A stretch of 64,000 nucleotides of DNA from CAJLIR01 sp964408085 (GTDB lineage: Bacteria > Bacillota_I > Bacilli_A > RF39 > UBA660), in assembly GCA_964408085.1 (NCBI GenBank), contig CAYOYB010000001.1:1-64000 (forward strand), read 5' to 3'. Numbering within the stretch: position 1 is the stretch's first letter; the number at the start of each line of letters is the position of its first letter. This document shows positions 1 through 7,390 of this stretch, piece after piece. The notes under the pieces were generated by a model. That model worked only from the letters and a program-made list of their open reading frames with translations, was not told where the DNA came from and did no database searches. The position numbers and the translations under genes were made by a program.

Positions 1-270
1 ATTACATTTTTTTAATTCATTTTCAGTATTTTGATATAAATATGGTTTATAAGTACTATCTATAAGCAAGAAGAAATCTAGCATATCATCTAAAAAATTA
101 ATCATTTGTTTTTCAATTTTCTTTTCACTTACTCTCATTTTACAATTAGCACATTGATAATAGCAATGCTTTTCTCCTGTATGACTTTTATTAGAACAGC
201 CACCCATGATAATACCACACTTAGGACATGCAACGGACACAATTTGAAAATTATATCTAAAAACAGCTAT
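1..270 (-). pseudogene. C-terminal fragment of a large serine recombinase (zinc-ribbon part)
   Basis: An open minus-strand frame runs from an in-frame TAG at 271-273 off the left edge. It encodes CPKCG, then about 25 residues later CANC, inside a Tyr/Lys-rich ribbon, followed by a helical stretch with an LDDMLDFF segment. This layout is typical of the recombinase zinc-ribbon domain of large serine recombinases (phage or conjugative-element integrases). The N-terminal resolvase domain should lie upstream, at higher coordinates, but that space holds an unrelated ASCH gene and no ATG precedes the ribbon; a GTG at 238-240 is the only possible start. I infer a decayed recombinase remnant. Its C-terminus is outside the window, so a re-started short protein cannot be excluded. 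Confidence 0.6.
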
Positions 271-324
271 CTAACTCTTATAAATAAAGGAAAAAAACAA
301 ATTTTAATTTTTTTATTTAATAGT

Positions 325-684
325 TTAAAAATAGCAAGTATTATCTAATTTTTTAAAGTAAATTGCTACACATCCATATTTTTCTACTTCTTCATTTGTA
401 TAGTATGGTGTATCATCTACAACAGCTTGTGGACTATCATATCTATCTTTAAAATCTTTTTCAAAAGTAGCAGAATACATTTCCAATAAAGTTTTATAAT
501 ATTTTAAATCAGTTACTAATACCTTAATTATTTCTTTCTCTAATGGTCTTTTATAAAAAGTAATTGTATCACCAATTTGTATTTGTTTACGCTTTTCATC
601 ATTTAATCTGTATTCAATATCTTTAATATCATTTGCAATCATATCAAAAGGTTCTTCATTTAATCTCATATCATGATTTCTCAT
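325..684 (-). CDS. ASCH-domain protein
   Basis: This 119-residue protein has the layout of a small ASCH (PUA-like beta-barrel) domain protein: MRLNEEPFDMIANDIKDIEY at the start, GDTITFYKRP in the middle and a GCVAIYFK strand near the end. Members bind RNA or nucleotides; some are amidohydrolases or coactivator-like modules, and no substrate can be assigned here. The ATG at 684 follows an AAGGAG ribosome site by 9 bases. A second in-frame ATG five codons in is also possible. It lies between a recombinase remnant and an unknown gene, in what looks like a small accessory patch beside tRNA-His. Confidence 0.8.
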   Translation of the reverse strand: MRNHDMRLNEEPFDMIANDIKDIEYRLNDEKRKQIQIGDTITFYKRPLEKEIIKVLVTDLKYYKTLLEMYSATFEKDFKDRYDSPQAVVDDTPYYTNEEVEKYGCVAIYFKKLDNTCYF

Positions 685-714
685 AAATAATCACTCCTTA
701 TGACAATTATACCA

Positions 715-1014
715 TTAATTTGACATTTCTTCTAACAATGTATTTATAATTTTAGTTAGCTCAGTTATTGTAATAGTATCTGATAAATCTTCATTATATA
801 AATTTAAATCATCATCATAGCAAAGTAAAACTAGACTTTGAGTATTATTACTAATGATAATCTTATGCGATTCATTTAATCCTAAATTAGAGTGATTAAA
901 GACAATATTTTTTCCTGCAATATATTCAATGTTTAGTTTGGTAATATTTTTTATTCTTAATATCTTATTTTTTATACACAAAGGAAATTCTAAAATTTCT
1001 ATGGAAACATTCAT
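715..1014 (-). CDS. Hypothetical protein (99 aa)
   Basis: I do not recognise this protein. It is soluble-looking with alternating hydrophobic residues (probable beta strands) in the first 70 residues and a short C-terminal helix. The start follows an AGGTGGTGAG ribosome site about 8 bases upstream. It lies 30 bases upstream of the ASCH gene on the same strand and could be co-transcribed with it. No membrane segment, Cys cluster or catalytic motif is visible. AT-rich composition matches the neighbours. Confidence 0.6.
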   Translation of the reverse strand: MNVSIEILEFPLCIKNKILRIKNITKLNIEYIAGKNIVFNHSNLGLNESHKIIISNNTQSLVLLCYDDDLNLYNEDLSDTITITELTKIINTLLEEMSN

Positions 1015-1040
1015 TTTATATACTCACCACCTTTGCAAAG

Positions 1041-1073
1041 AAAAAAGTCCATAATATCAAGTATTACGAACTT
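1041..1073 (-). terminator. Intrinsic terminator after tRNA-His
   Basis: A 12-bp stem (arms 1045-1056 and 1062-1073, two G-U pairs, 5-base loop) is followed on the minus strand by six T. It ends the tRNA-His transcript 40 bases downstream of the CCA end. Confidence 0.8.
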
Positions 1074-1114
1074 TTACTAAAGTTTAAGCACAAAGGTGTG
1101 CGTAAAATTCAATA

Positions 1115-1191
1115 TGGGGCGAGTATAGGGATTCGAACCCTAGCATAACGGAACCACAATCCGCCGTGTTAACCCCTTCACCATACTCGCC
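1115..1191 (-). tRNA. tRNA-His (GTG anticodon)
   Basis: A cloverleaf can be folded on the minus strand: acceptor arms GCGAGTA/TACTCGC, anticodon stem-loop with loop TTGTGGT (anticodon GTG), and a T arm with loop TTCGAAT. The 5' end carries the extra G-1 facing C73 that marks histidine tRNAs, and CCA is encoded. It has its own promoter and terminator. Confidence 0.96.
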
Positions 1192-1215
1192 ATATCTCTT
1201 AAAAGATACGAATAT

Positions 1216-1244
1216 ATTCTACCAAAACGAAAGATATATTTCAA
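1216..1244 (-). promoter_or_regulatory. Sigma-A promoter of tRNA-His
   Basis: On the minus strand TTGAAA (1239-1244) and TAGAAT (1216-1221) are separated by 17 bases. Transcription would start about 15 bases before the tRNA. Confidence 0.7.
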
Positions 1245-1333
1245 GTACTTTAAGATAAAAACATAAAATTTATTCCTTTCTACTTTACATTATATTGATA
1301 TAGACACTTACCTATACACAAAATTTAGGTCAT

Positions 1334-1341
1334 CATACAAT
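1334..1341 (+). promoter_or_regulatory. Probable sigma-E -10 element of the cotJ operon
   Basis: CATACAAT fits the -10 consensus of sporulation sigma-E promoters (CATACA-T). No clear sigma-A promoter is seen here, and the expected -35 is only loosely matched upstream. B. subtilis cotJ is sigma-E controlled. If used, the leader would be only about 12 bases, just enough for the GGGAGG ribosome site. Confidence 0.5.
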
Positions 1342-1359
1342 AAAATTGGGAGGAATAAT

Positions 1360-1839
1360 ATGAAAAACTTCATTAATTACCAAAATCAAATGAACAATCA
1401 AAACAATTATGGTAATTTTATCGAAAATTATAACGCTATAGATAATATGAATAACCCAGGTGGTTATAATAATATGAATGTTGGTGCACAACAAAATTTA
1501 TATGAGCCTTATCAAGGTTTCATCAGAGGAAATATGTTTCCTAATCTTTATGACGAATACAAAATAAGAAGACCATTCGAGGTAGAACCAATGAATGATC
1601 AAGCAGAATTATTAACATATATTGATTCTCTATGTTTTGCTGCTCATGATTTAAATTTATATCTTGATAATTTTCCAAATGATCAACAAATGATTCAAAA
1701 ATTTAATGAATATAGAATGGAATCAAATCGTGCAATCGAACAATATGAAAATCAATATGGTCCATTATTTGTAAATAGTAATGCTAATTCAGTAACACCT
1801 TGGGCTTGGGATAATAGACCATGGCCATGGGAAAATTAG
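1360..1839 (+). CDS. cotJB: Fused spore coat protein CotJA-CotJB
   Basis: The 159-residue product joins two proteins that are separate in Bacillus. Residues 1-45 are Asn/Gln-rich. Residues about 48-65 (LYEPYQGFIRGNMFPNLYD) match the conserved core of CotJA. Residues about 75-159 match CotJB, including LLTYIDSLCFAAHDLNLYLD, the Tyr-rich middle and the Trp-rich end PWAWDNRPWPWEN. CotJ proteins are assembled into the inner spore coat in the mother cell. The start has a GGGAGG site, and the cotJC start follows 13 bases after the stop. An upstream CATACAAT suggests sigma-E control. There is no internal stop or ribosome site at the join, so the fusion appears genuine. Confidence 0.85.
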   Translation: MKNFINYQNQMNNQNNYGNFIENYNAIDNMNNPGGYNNMNVGAQQNLYEPYQGFIRGNMFPNLYDEYKIRRPFEVEPMNDQAELLTYIDSLCFAAHDLNLYLDNFPNDQQMIQKFNEYRMESNRAIEQYENQYGPLFVNSNANSVTPWAWDNRPWPWEN

Positions 1840-1852
1840 GGAGGTATATAAA

Positions 1853-2425
1853 ATGTGGAAATATGAAAAAAAATTACAATATCCTGTAAATATCCAAAAG
1901 AAAAATTTAAAAATGGCTAAATATATTGTAACACAATATGGTGGTCCAGCAGGCGAATTAGCTGCTGCTTGGCAATATTTAGATCAAAGATATATAATGC
2001 CTGATGAAAAAGGTAAAGCACTTTTAACTGATATTGGAACTGAAGAGTTAGCCCATGTTGAAATAATTTCAGCTATGGTTTATCAATTAATGAAAGGTGC
2101 TACACCTCAAGAATTAGAAGAAGCTGGCCTTGGAAGTCATTATGCCCAATTTGGAATGGATTTATTCCCAGCTGATTCATTTGGAAATCCTTTTAATATG
2201 GCCTATATTAAAGTGGCTGGAGATTTCATTGCCGATATAGAGAGTGATATGGGTGCTGAACAACGAGCTAGAGCAACTTATGAACATCTAATGGATTTAA
2301 CTGATGATCCTGATATTTTAGCTCCACTTGCATTTTTACGCCAAAGAGAAATTATCCATTATCAAAGATTTAAAGAATTACGTGATTACTATTTAGAAAA
2401 ATATAAAAACAAAAAAAATTCTTAA
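1853..2425 (+). CDS. cotJC: Spore coat manganese-catalase-like protein CotJC
   Basis: This 190-residue ferritin-like protein belongs to the manganese catalase/CotJC family. Visible metal-ligand motifs are E in GGPAGELAAAWQYL, ExxH in GTEELAHVEI and ExxH in REIIHYQRF, the four-helix di-manganese arrangement. The N-terminus MWKYEKKLQYPV is typical of CotJC. The short length is characteristic of coat CotJC and not of full catalases, which are longer. It is the second gene of the cotJ operon, with a GGGAGG ribosome site, and its stop codon lies in a terminator hairpin. Predicted role: a coat component, possibly with peroxide-degrading activity. Confidence 0.92.
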   Translation: MWKYEKKLQYPVNIQKKNLKMAKYIVTQYGGPAGELAAAWQYLDQRYIMPDEKGKALLTDIGTEELAHVEIISAMVYQLMKGATPQELEEAGLGSHYAQFGMDLFPADSFGNPFNMAYIKVAGDFIADIESDMGAEQRARATYEHLMDLTDDPDILAPLAFLRQREIIHYQRFKELRDYYLEKYKNKKNS

Positions 2426-2448
2426 GAAAATATCTTAAGAATTTTTAA
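2414..2448. terminator. Bidirectional terminator, cotJ / zinc-ribbon gene
   Basis: A perfect 13-bp stem (2414-2426 with 2434-2446) has an A-tract on its left and T-tract on its right. It can end cotJC from the left and the convergent minus-strand zinc-ribbon gene from the right. Confidence 0.85.
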
Positions 2449-2463
2449 TATTCAATTTAATAA

Positions 2464-2634
2464 TTAGTTTTGTTGTGCATTATTTCTTTGAGCTTTTCTT
2501 GCATCACGACAAGCTTTACATCTTTGAGGTTTATTTGTAAAACCTTTTTCTTGATAAAATTGTTGCTCACCAGCAGTAAAAACGAATTCAGCACCACAAT
2601 CTTTGCATTTTAAAGTTTCATCCTTAAATTCCAT
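2464..2634 (-). CDS. Small zinc-ribbon protein (56 aa)
   Basis: A 56-residue protein begins at the ATG at 2634, seven bases after an AGGAGG site. It carries CKDC near residue 10 and CKAC near residue 39, separated by EFVFTAGEQQFYQEKGF. This is the conserved form of a family of probable zinc-ribbon proteins common in Firmicutes. Function is unknown; a nucleic-acid or ribosome-associated role is only a guess. It converges on the cotJ operon and shares its terminator. Confidence 0.85.
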   Translation of the reverse strand: MEFKDETLKCKDCGAEFVFTAGEQQFYQEKGFTNKPQRCKACRDARKAQRNNAQQN

Positions 2635-2809
2635 GCATATACCTCCTTTTTTTGAATTTGATTTAAAAATTTATTTGGGCTTTCAAAAAAAGAAAGATAC
2701 GAAATAAATTAAACCAAATATAATATATCACTAAATCGAAAAAAAATCAATTACTAAAGAAAAATTTAATATTCATCACATTAAAACATATTATTTAACG
2801 AGGTGAATT

Positions 2810-3793
2810 ATGAAAAAAATATTAATTATATTTGGGGGAAATTCTACTGAACACTATATATCATGTAAGTCAGCAAAATCTATCTTAGAAAATATCGATA
2901 AAAAACTTTTTGATGTAACTAGTGTAGGAATTAATTTAGATAATGATTGGTATATTTATAATGATGATATTGAATATTTGGAATTAGGTGATTGGATTGA
3001 CAAAAAAGTAACAAAAATAAATAATGTTATTGAATTTTTAAAAGAGTTTGATGTAGTATTTCCAATCATCCATGGTACAAATGGCGAAGATGGGCGCTTA
3101 CAAGGGATGTTAGATTTATTTAATATAAAATATGTTGGTTGCAAAACAGCTAGTAGCGCTATTGGTATGGACAAAGGATTTTCTAAATATGTTTTTGAAA
3201 AACTAAATATCCCACAAGTAAAATATTTAATTCTAGATAATGATATTAAAATTAAAAACATTATCAAAACTTTAAATTTTCCCATGATTGTAAAGCCAGC
3301 TAATGGTGGTTCTTCTATTGGAATATCAAAAGTTAATAATAAAAAAGAATTAAATAAAGCTATTGAAGAAGCAAAAAAATATGATTCAAAAATCATTATT
3401 GAAGAATTTATCAAGGCTAGAGAATTAGAAATTGCTATTTTACAAGATAAAAATTTAATTATATCAGAACCAGGTGAAATATTACCAGGAAATGAGTGGT
3501 ATGACTATGACGCTAAATATTATAACGATAACTCTAAAACTATCATTCCAAATGATATTCCAAATAAAATTGTAAATCTAATAAAGGAATATGCAAAAAA
3601 AGCCTTTATAGGCTTAGACGCCAAAGGCTTAGCAAGAATCGATTTCTTTTATAAACAAGAAACTAATGAAATATTTATAAATGAAATTAATACTTTACCA
3701 GGATTCACAACAATAAGTATGTTTCCAAAATTAATTGAAAATGAAAAAGTATCATACCAAAAATTAATTACAAAATTAATTGAAAATGCTTAA
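2810..3793 (+). CDS. ddl: D-alanine--D-alanine ligase
   Basis: An ATP-grasp ligase of 327 residues joins two D-Ala to form the peptidoglycan precursor dipeptide. Motifs: IIFGGNSTEH at the N-terminus, FPIIHGTNGEDGRLQG, the ATP-grasp segment MIVKPANGGSSIGISK, the omega-loop YDYDAKY, and the Mg-binding RIDFF...EIFINEINTLPG. The omega-loop Tyr is the form associated with D-Ala addition and not the Van D-lactate type. It starts after a GAGGTG site, lies head-on to replication, and its last 4 bases overlap the convergent ABC-F gene. Confidence 0.95.
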   Translation: MKKILIIFGGNSTEHYISCKSAKSILENIDKKLFDVTSVGINLDNDWYIYNDDIEYLELGDWIDKKVTKINNVIEFLKEFDVVFPIIHGTNGEDGRLQGMLDLFNIKYVGCKTASSAIGMDKGFSKYVFEKLNIPQVKYLILDNDIKIKNIIKTLNFPMIVKPANGGSSIGISKVNNKKELNKAIEEAKKYDSKIIIEEFIKARELEIAILQDKNLIISEPGEILPGNEWYDYDAKYYNDNSKTIIPNDIPNKIVNLIKEYAKKAFIGLDAKGLARIDFFYKQETNEIFINEINTLPGFTTISMFPKLIENEKVSYQKLITKLIENA

Positions 3794-5397
3794 GTATTAT
3801 TAATTTCATAATAATAATCTAACAACTCATCACTATAATTAGTAATCTTACCACTTGGTAAAATAAGCATTCTATCAATACCAATTTGATTAACAAAATT
3901 TTTATTATGACTAACTAAAATAATAGTACCTTCATAATTGGCAAAATTCTGGCCAATTATTTTTTGTGTTTCGGGATCTAAATGATTAGTAGGTTCATCA
4001 AGCAATAACAAATTAGCCTTTTTTAACATAACTTTCAAAAGTGACAATCTAGCTTTTTCTCCTGGTGACAAAACATTTACTGGCTTAAAAACATCTTCAT
4101 CAAAAAACAAAAAACTTCCAAGCATCGTCCTAAGTTCTTTTTCACTATACAAAGGATCATCTACATTTTCTAAAACATTTTTATCTAAATCTAATGATTC
4201 CTGCTCTTGAGCATAGTAAGCAATATCAGTTTTACTACCATAACTAATAGTACCACTTTGGACATTTAAAATACCAATCAATAATTTTAGTAAAGTTGTT
4301 TTACCTACACCATTTTCACCAACTATTAAAAATCTCTCACGATTATTAACAACAAATGATAAATCATTTATTAGTAATCGATCATATCCAAAATTAATAT
4401 TGTTAACTTTTAATGGAATTTTTGAACCTTCTCTTAAAGGTTTAATATTAATTTTAATTGATTTATATTCTTTATCTCTCGTAATATTATCTTGCATTTT
4501 TTTATTTAATAATTTTTCACGACTTTGGGCCATTCTTTTTCTTTTTCCAGAAGAATTACTATATTGTAAAACAATACTTCGTAATTTTGCTTGTTCCTTT
4601 TCTTGACGCACAATTAAACGTTCTTTACTCATCTTTAACATTTCAGACTTCTTTAGGTAATCATTATAATTACCATTAAAAACAGAAATACTTTTATTAG
4701 CTTTATCAATATACATTACTTTATCTATAATTTTATTTAAAAAATCTATATCATGAGAAATTACTAAAATTGTTCCTTTATAATTTCTTAAATAATTAGT
4801 AACATAATCCCTTGTATCAACATCTAAGTGATTAGTTGGTTCATCTAATAAAAAAATCGCTGATTTAGAATAAAGCAAATGCGCAAAAGCTATTTTAGAT
4901 TTTTGACCACCTGATAAATCTGTCATTTTTAAATCTAATAATTCATAATCAATATGCATATTATCAATTATTTCAAACAAAATATTTTCAGCATTATAAC
5001 AGTCATAATATTCTAATAAATCTTGTGTTTTGGAAATTTCTTTTAAAATTTTATCTTGTTCCTTTTCACTAGATATTGCAACGTGTTCATATAAATTGAC
5101 TAATTTTTGTTCTAATTTTTTAATAGGACGAGCTTCCAATAAATAATCTAAAACAGTAATATCAGACTGTACGATAATTTCTTGTGGTAAAAAACCAATA
5201 GATTTATTTTTAGGGAATGTTATCTTGCCACTATCTAACTTTATATCGCCTAATATTACATGAAAAAGAGTAGATTTGCCAGCACCATTAACACCAACTA
5301 TACCTACTTTATCATTATCATTTAATAAAAAATTAGCGTTTTTATAAATCTCATTAATACCAAAACTTAAATTTAAATTATCGCCACGCATAAGCAT
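3790..5397 (-). CDS. ABC-F family ATPase
   Basis: Two ABC ATPase domains in one 535-residue soluble chain, with no membrane segments, define an ABC-F protein (ribosome-associated translation factor or antibiotic protection group). Domain 1 has GVNGAGKST, the signature LSGGQKSK and LLDEPTNHLD; domain 2 has GENGVGKTT, LSPGEKAR and LLDEPTNHLD. A charged linker rich in Lys, Arg and Glu (around residues 240-310) separates them. The start ATG directly follows the stop of the upstream unknown gene, suggesting translational coupling. It may be a housekeeping member such as YdiF or YkpA; resistance function cannot be inferred. Confidence 0.92.
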   Translation of the reverse strand: MLMRGDNLNLSFGINEIYKNANFLLNDNDKVGIVGVNGAGKSTLFHVILGDIKLDSGKITFPKNKSIGFLPQEIIVQSDITVLDYLLEARPIKKLEQKLVNLYEHVAISSEKEQDKILKEISKTQDLLEYYDCYNAENILFEIIDNMHIDYELLDLKMTDLSGGQKSKIAFAHLLYSKSAIFLLDEPTNHLDVDTRDYVTNYLRNYKGTILVISHDIDFLNKIIDKVMYIDKANKSISVFNGNYNDYLKKSEMLKMSKERLIVRQEKEQAKLRSIVLQYSNSSGKRKRMAQSREKLLNKKMQDNITRDKEYKSIKINIKPLREGSKIPLKVNNINFGYDRLLINDLSFVVNNRERFLIVGENGVGKTTLLKLLIGILNVQSGTISYGSKTDIAYYAQEQESLDLDKNVLENVDDPLYSEKELRTMLGSFLFFDEDVFKPVNVLSPGEKARLSLLKVMLKKANLLLLDEPTNHLDPETQKIIGQNFANYEGTIILVSHNKNFVNQIGIDRMLILPSGKITNYSDELLDYYYEINNT

Positions 5398-6249
5398 CTA
5401 CTTTCTATATGTTTTTCTATGACAATCACTTATTCCATCTAACACACAATATGGATTAATTTTGGATAGTGTTGCTAAAAATTTTGGATTTGTCTTTAAT
5501 AACGCTTTATATATATCAAAATAATTAGCATTTGTAGACAATTTAATAAAATATGAGATAAATTTGTAAATTTCAACATCTTTCACTAATTCCCAAATTT
5601 GACCAAAATCATTACAATTTTCTTCTAAAATATTAATCGAATCATTAAAATCGCCATCTTTATTATTATAACACATATATGTATAAGCATCACCTATTAA
5701 AATTCGCATTAAGATTTCTTCATTAACAATTACAAATTCAAAATCTTTATTAATATTATGTTCCTTAGAATTATCTTTACTGTGTTGTAAAGCTTCTATT
5801 AATTTAAATCGAGCAATATCTGACAAATAATTAAAGTTATACCTTGAAATAGAAAAAATTTTAGATAGCTCGACAATTTTATGCTTTATTTCTATATCTT
5901 TAACATTAACTATTTCATTATTAAGATTTTCTGAATATCCCCTATAAAAATTACTTATTAATTCTTTTGCCATTCCTTCATTATTTTTAAAACTATTATG
6001 CAATAATTCTTTATTATTCGAATATTCAGCAATAAAATTACATACAGCTTTTTTAGATGAATTATTAGAATTATAATTAGCAAGTAAATAATTAGCAAAT
6101 ACAATATCCATCATATATGTTTTAGATTTTTCATCATTATTAATTTCATTTCTAATATCATCAATTGCAGATAAATTACCCAAAGATTCAATACATATTT
6201 TATTAAGTTTTTCTTGTGCAACAATTGTTGCAAGCATTTCTTCATCCAT
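5398..6249 (-). CDS. Hypothetical helical protein upstream of the ABC-F gene
   Basis: I do not recognise this protein of about 283 residues. It appears almost wholly alpha-helical, rich in Asn, Ile, Lys and Glu, without membrane segments or Cys motifs. I choose the ATG at 6249 (MDEEMLATIV) because an AGAGAGG site lies just upstream; an open frame extends 14 codons further to 6291, which would overlap the preceding gene. It is sandwiched between another unknown helical protein and an ABC-F ATPase on one strand with almost no spacing, so the three probably form an operon. Confidence 0.7.
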   Translation of the reverse strand: MDEEMLATIVAQEKLNKICIESLGNLSAIDDIRNEINNDEKSKTYMMDIVFANYLLANYNSNNSSKKAVCNFIAEYSNNKELLHNSFKNNEGMAKELISNFYRGYSENLNNEIVNVKDIEIKHKIVELSKIFSISRYNFNYLSDIARFKLIEALQHSKDNSKEHNINKDFEFVIVNEEILMRILIGDAYTYMCYNNKDGDFNDSINILEENCNDFGQIWELVKDVEIYKFISYFIKLSTNANYFDIYKALLKTNPKFLATLSKINPYCVLDGISDCHRKTYRK

Positions 6250-6262
6250 ATTATAACCTCTC

Positions 6263-7297
6263 TTAAACATAATATTTTTTAATTTTTTCATCTAATTTTT
6301 CATTTTGATAAATTCGATTATCATCTTCATAATCTAATGAATCTTTATCAACATTATTAAAGTAGAAACTACCTATCAAATAAGATGAAAATTCAATATC
6401 ATTAACAAATTTAGAAAATAATTCATCAAAAGTAATTTTATTTTCAGTTATTAAATCATAAAACAATTGATCCTTATTTGACATTTCAAGACATTCTCTA
6501 TTACTATTTTTTCTATAAAGATCTAAATAAACACTTTTTACCATGATACTAAATAAATGTTTTATACTTTGTTTATCTGATTGTGTATTTATATCTTTAA
6601 CTAAAGAATTTAACATTAAAGTCTTCTTTATTTTATCTAAATTAGAAAAATCCAAGTAAATTTTACAATACGCATCTTCTAAACTAGCATAAGAACCTAC
6701 CTCAAGAACTTTATCTATATCAATTAAATCATAAATTTTTGAGATTGTATTAACTAACATTGCCTCTTCAGAAATTTCCACATTAATGTCATTCCTTAAT
6801 AATGAAACTGTATAGTAATCATCACCTAGCAAGTCCATAAAATCTTTATTTTTAACTAAACATATTGCCATTTCTTTTCTTTTTACTTCGGATAAATCAA
6901 AATATTGCAAAAGAGAATCAACAATATCTTTTCCAAATTCTTCAAGCTCAAATAATTCATCTAAATTATCATGTATTTGTTGATTATCAATACAAGCATC
7001 ATCTAAAAAAACATTTTCATATAAATCTTCTTCTTCTTTGTTATAAAACTTTAAAATGCAATAAGCAGAATACATTATATTCTTTAGCACTTCTTTCTTA
7101 TCAACATTTTCATAACCTTCACAATTAAAATAATCTTTGTTAAACTCGCTAAAATCTTTACTTTCATCAAGCATATAATTATATATGAATGATATTGTAT
7201 CCATATCATCTGATCTTTCAGAAATAGAAAGCAACTCCAAACATAAATTATCAATTAAACCTCTAAAATAAGCCAATATTTCATTCATCTGTTCCAT
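6263..7297 (-). CDS. Hypothetical acidic helical protein (344 aa)
   Basis: This protein is unrecognised. It is acidic, helical and soluble-looking, with repeated Asp/Glu-rich and Leu-rich segments; the downstream protein has a similar texture and could be a distant paralogue. The ATG at 7297 follows a GGGAG site. It is the first gene of a probable three-gene unit with the second helical protein and the ABC-F ATPase. No catalytic motif is visible. Confidence 0.7.
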   Translation of the reverse strand: MEQMNEILAYFRGLIDNLCLELLSISERSDDMDTISFIYNYMLDESKDFSEFNKDYFNCEGYENVDKKEVLKNIMYSAYCILKFYNKEEEDLYENVFLDDACIDNQQIHDNLDELFELEEFGKDIVDSLLQYFDLSEVKRKEMAICLVKNKDFMDLLGDDYYTVSLLRNDINVEISEEAMLVNTISKIYDLIDIDKVLEVGSYASLEDAYCKIYLDFSNLDKIKKTLMLNSLVKDINTQSDKQSIKHLFSIMVKSVYLDLYRKNSNRECLEMSNKDQLFYDLITENKITFDELFSKFVNDIEFSSYLIGSFYFNNVDKDSLDYEDDNRIYQNEKLDEKIKKYYV

Positions 7298-7355
7298 ATT
7301 AAACTCCCAAAAATAATTATTAATAAAATATTATAACCTTAAAATATTAAAAAGT

Positions 7356-7384
7356 AAATAAAAAATGGAATATAACATTCCATT
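7356..7384 (-). terminator. Intrinsic terminator after typA
   Basis: An 8-bp stem AATGGAAT/ATTCCATT (7364-7371 and 7377-7384) is followed on the minus strand by a T-rich run just past the typA stop. Confidence 0.75.
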
Positions 7385-7390
7385 CAAAAT

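Noticed and set aside
106..348. 80-codon plus-strand open frame
   Set aside because: It is antisense to the recombinase zinc-ribbon remnant, lacks a ribosome site and has no recognisable content.
2956..3414. 152-codon minus-strand frame within ddl
   Set aside because: Shadow frame of ddl; hydrophobic content is what complementary AT-rich coding sequence gives.
3790..5397. ABC-F protein as antibiotic resistance gene
   Set aside because: No feature separates it from housekeeping ABC-F proteins, and it lies in a chromosomal neighbourhood without mobile elements.
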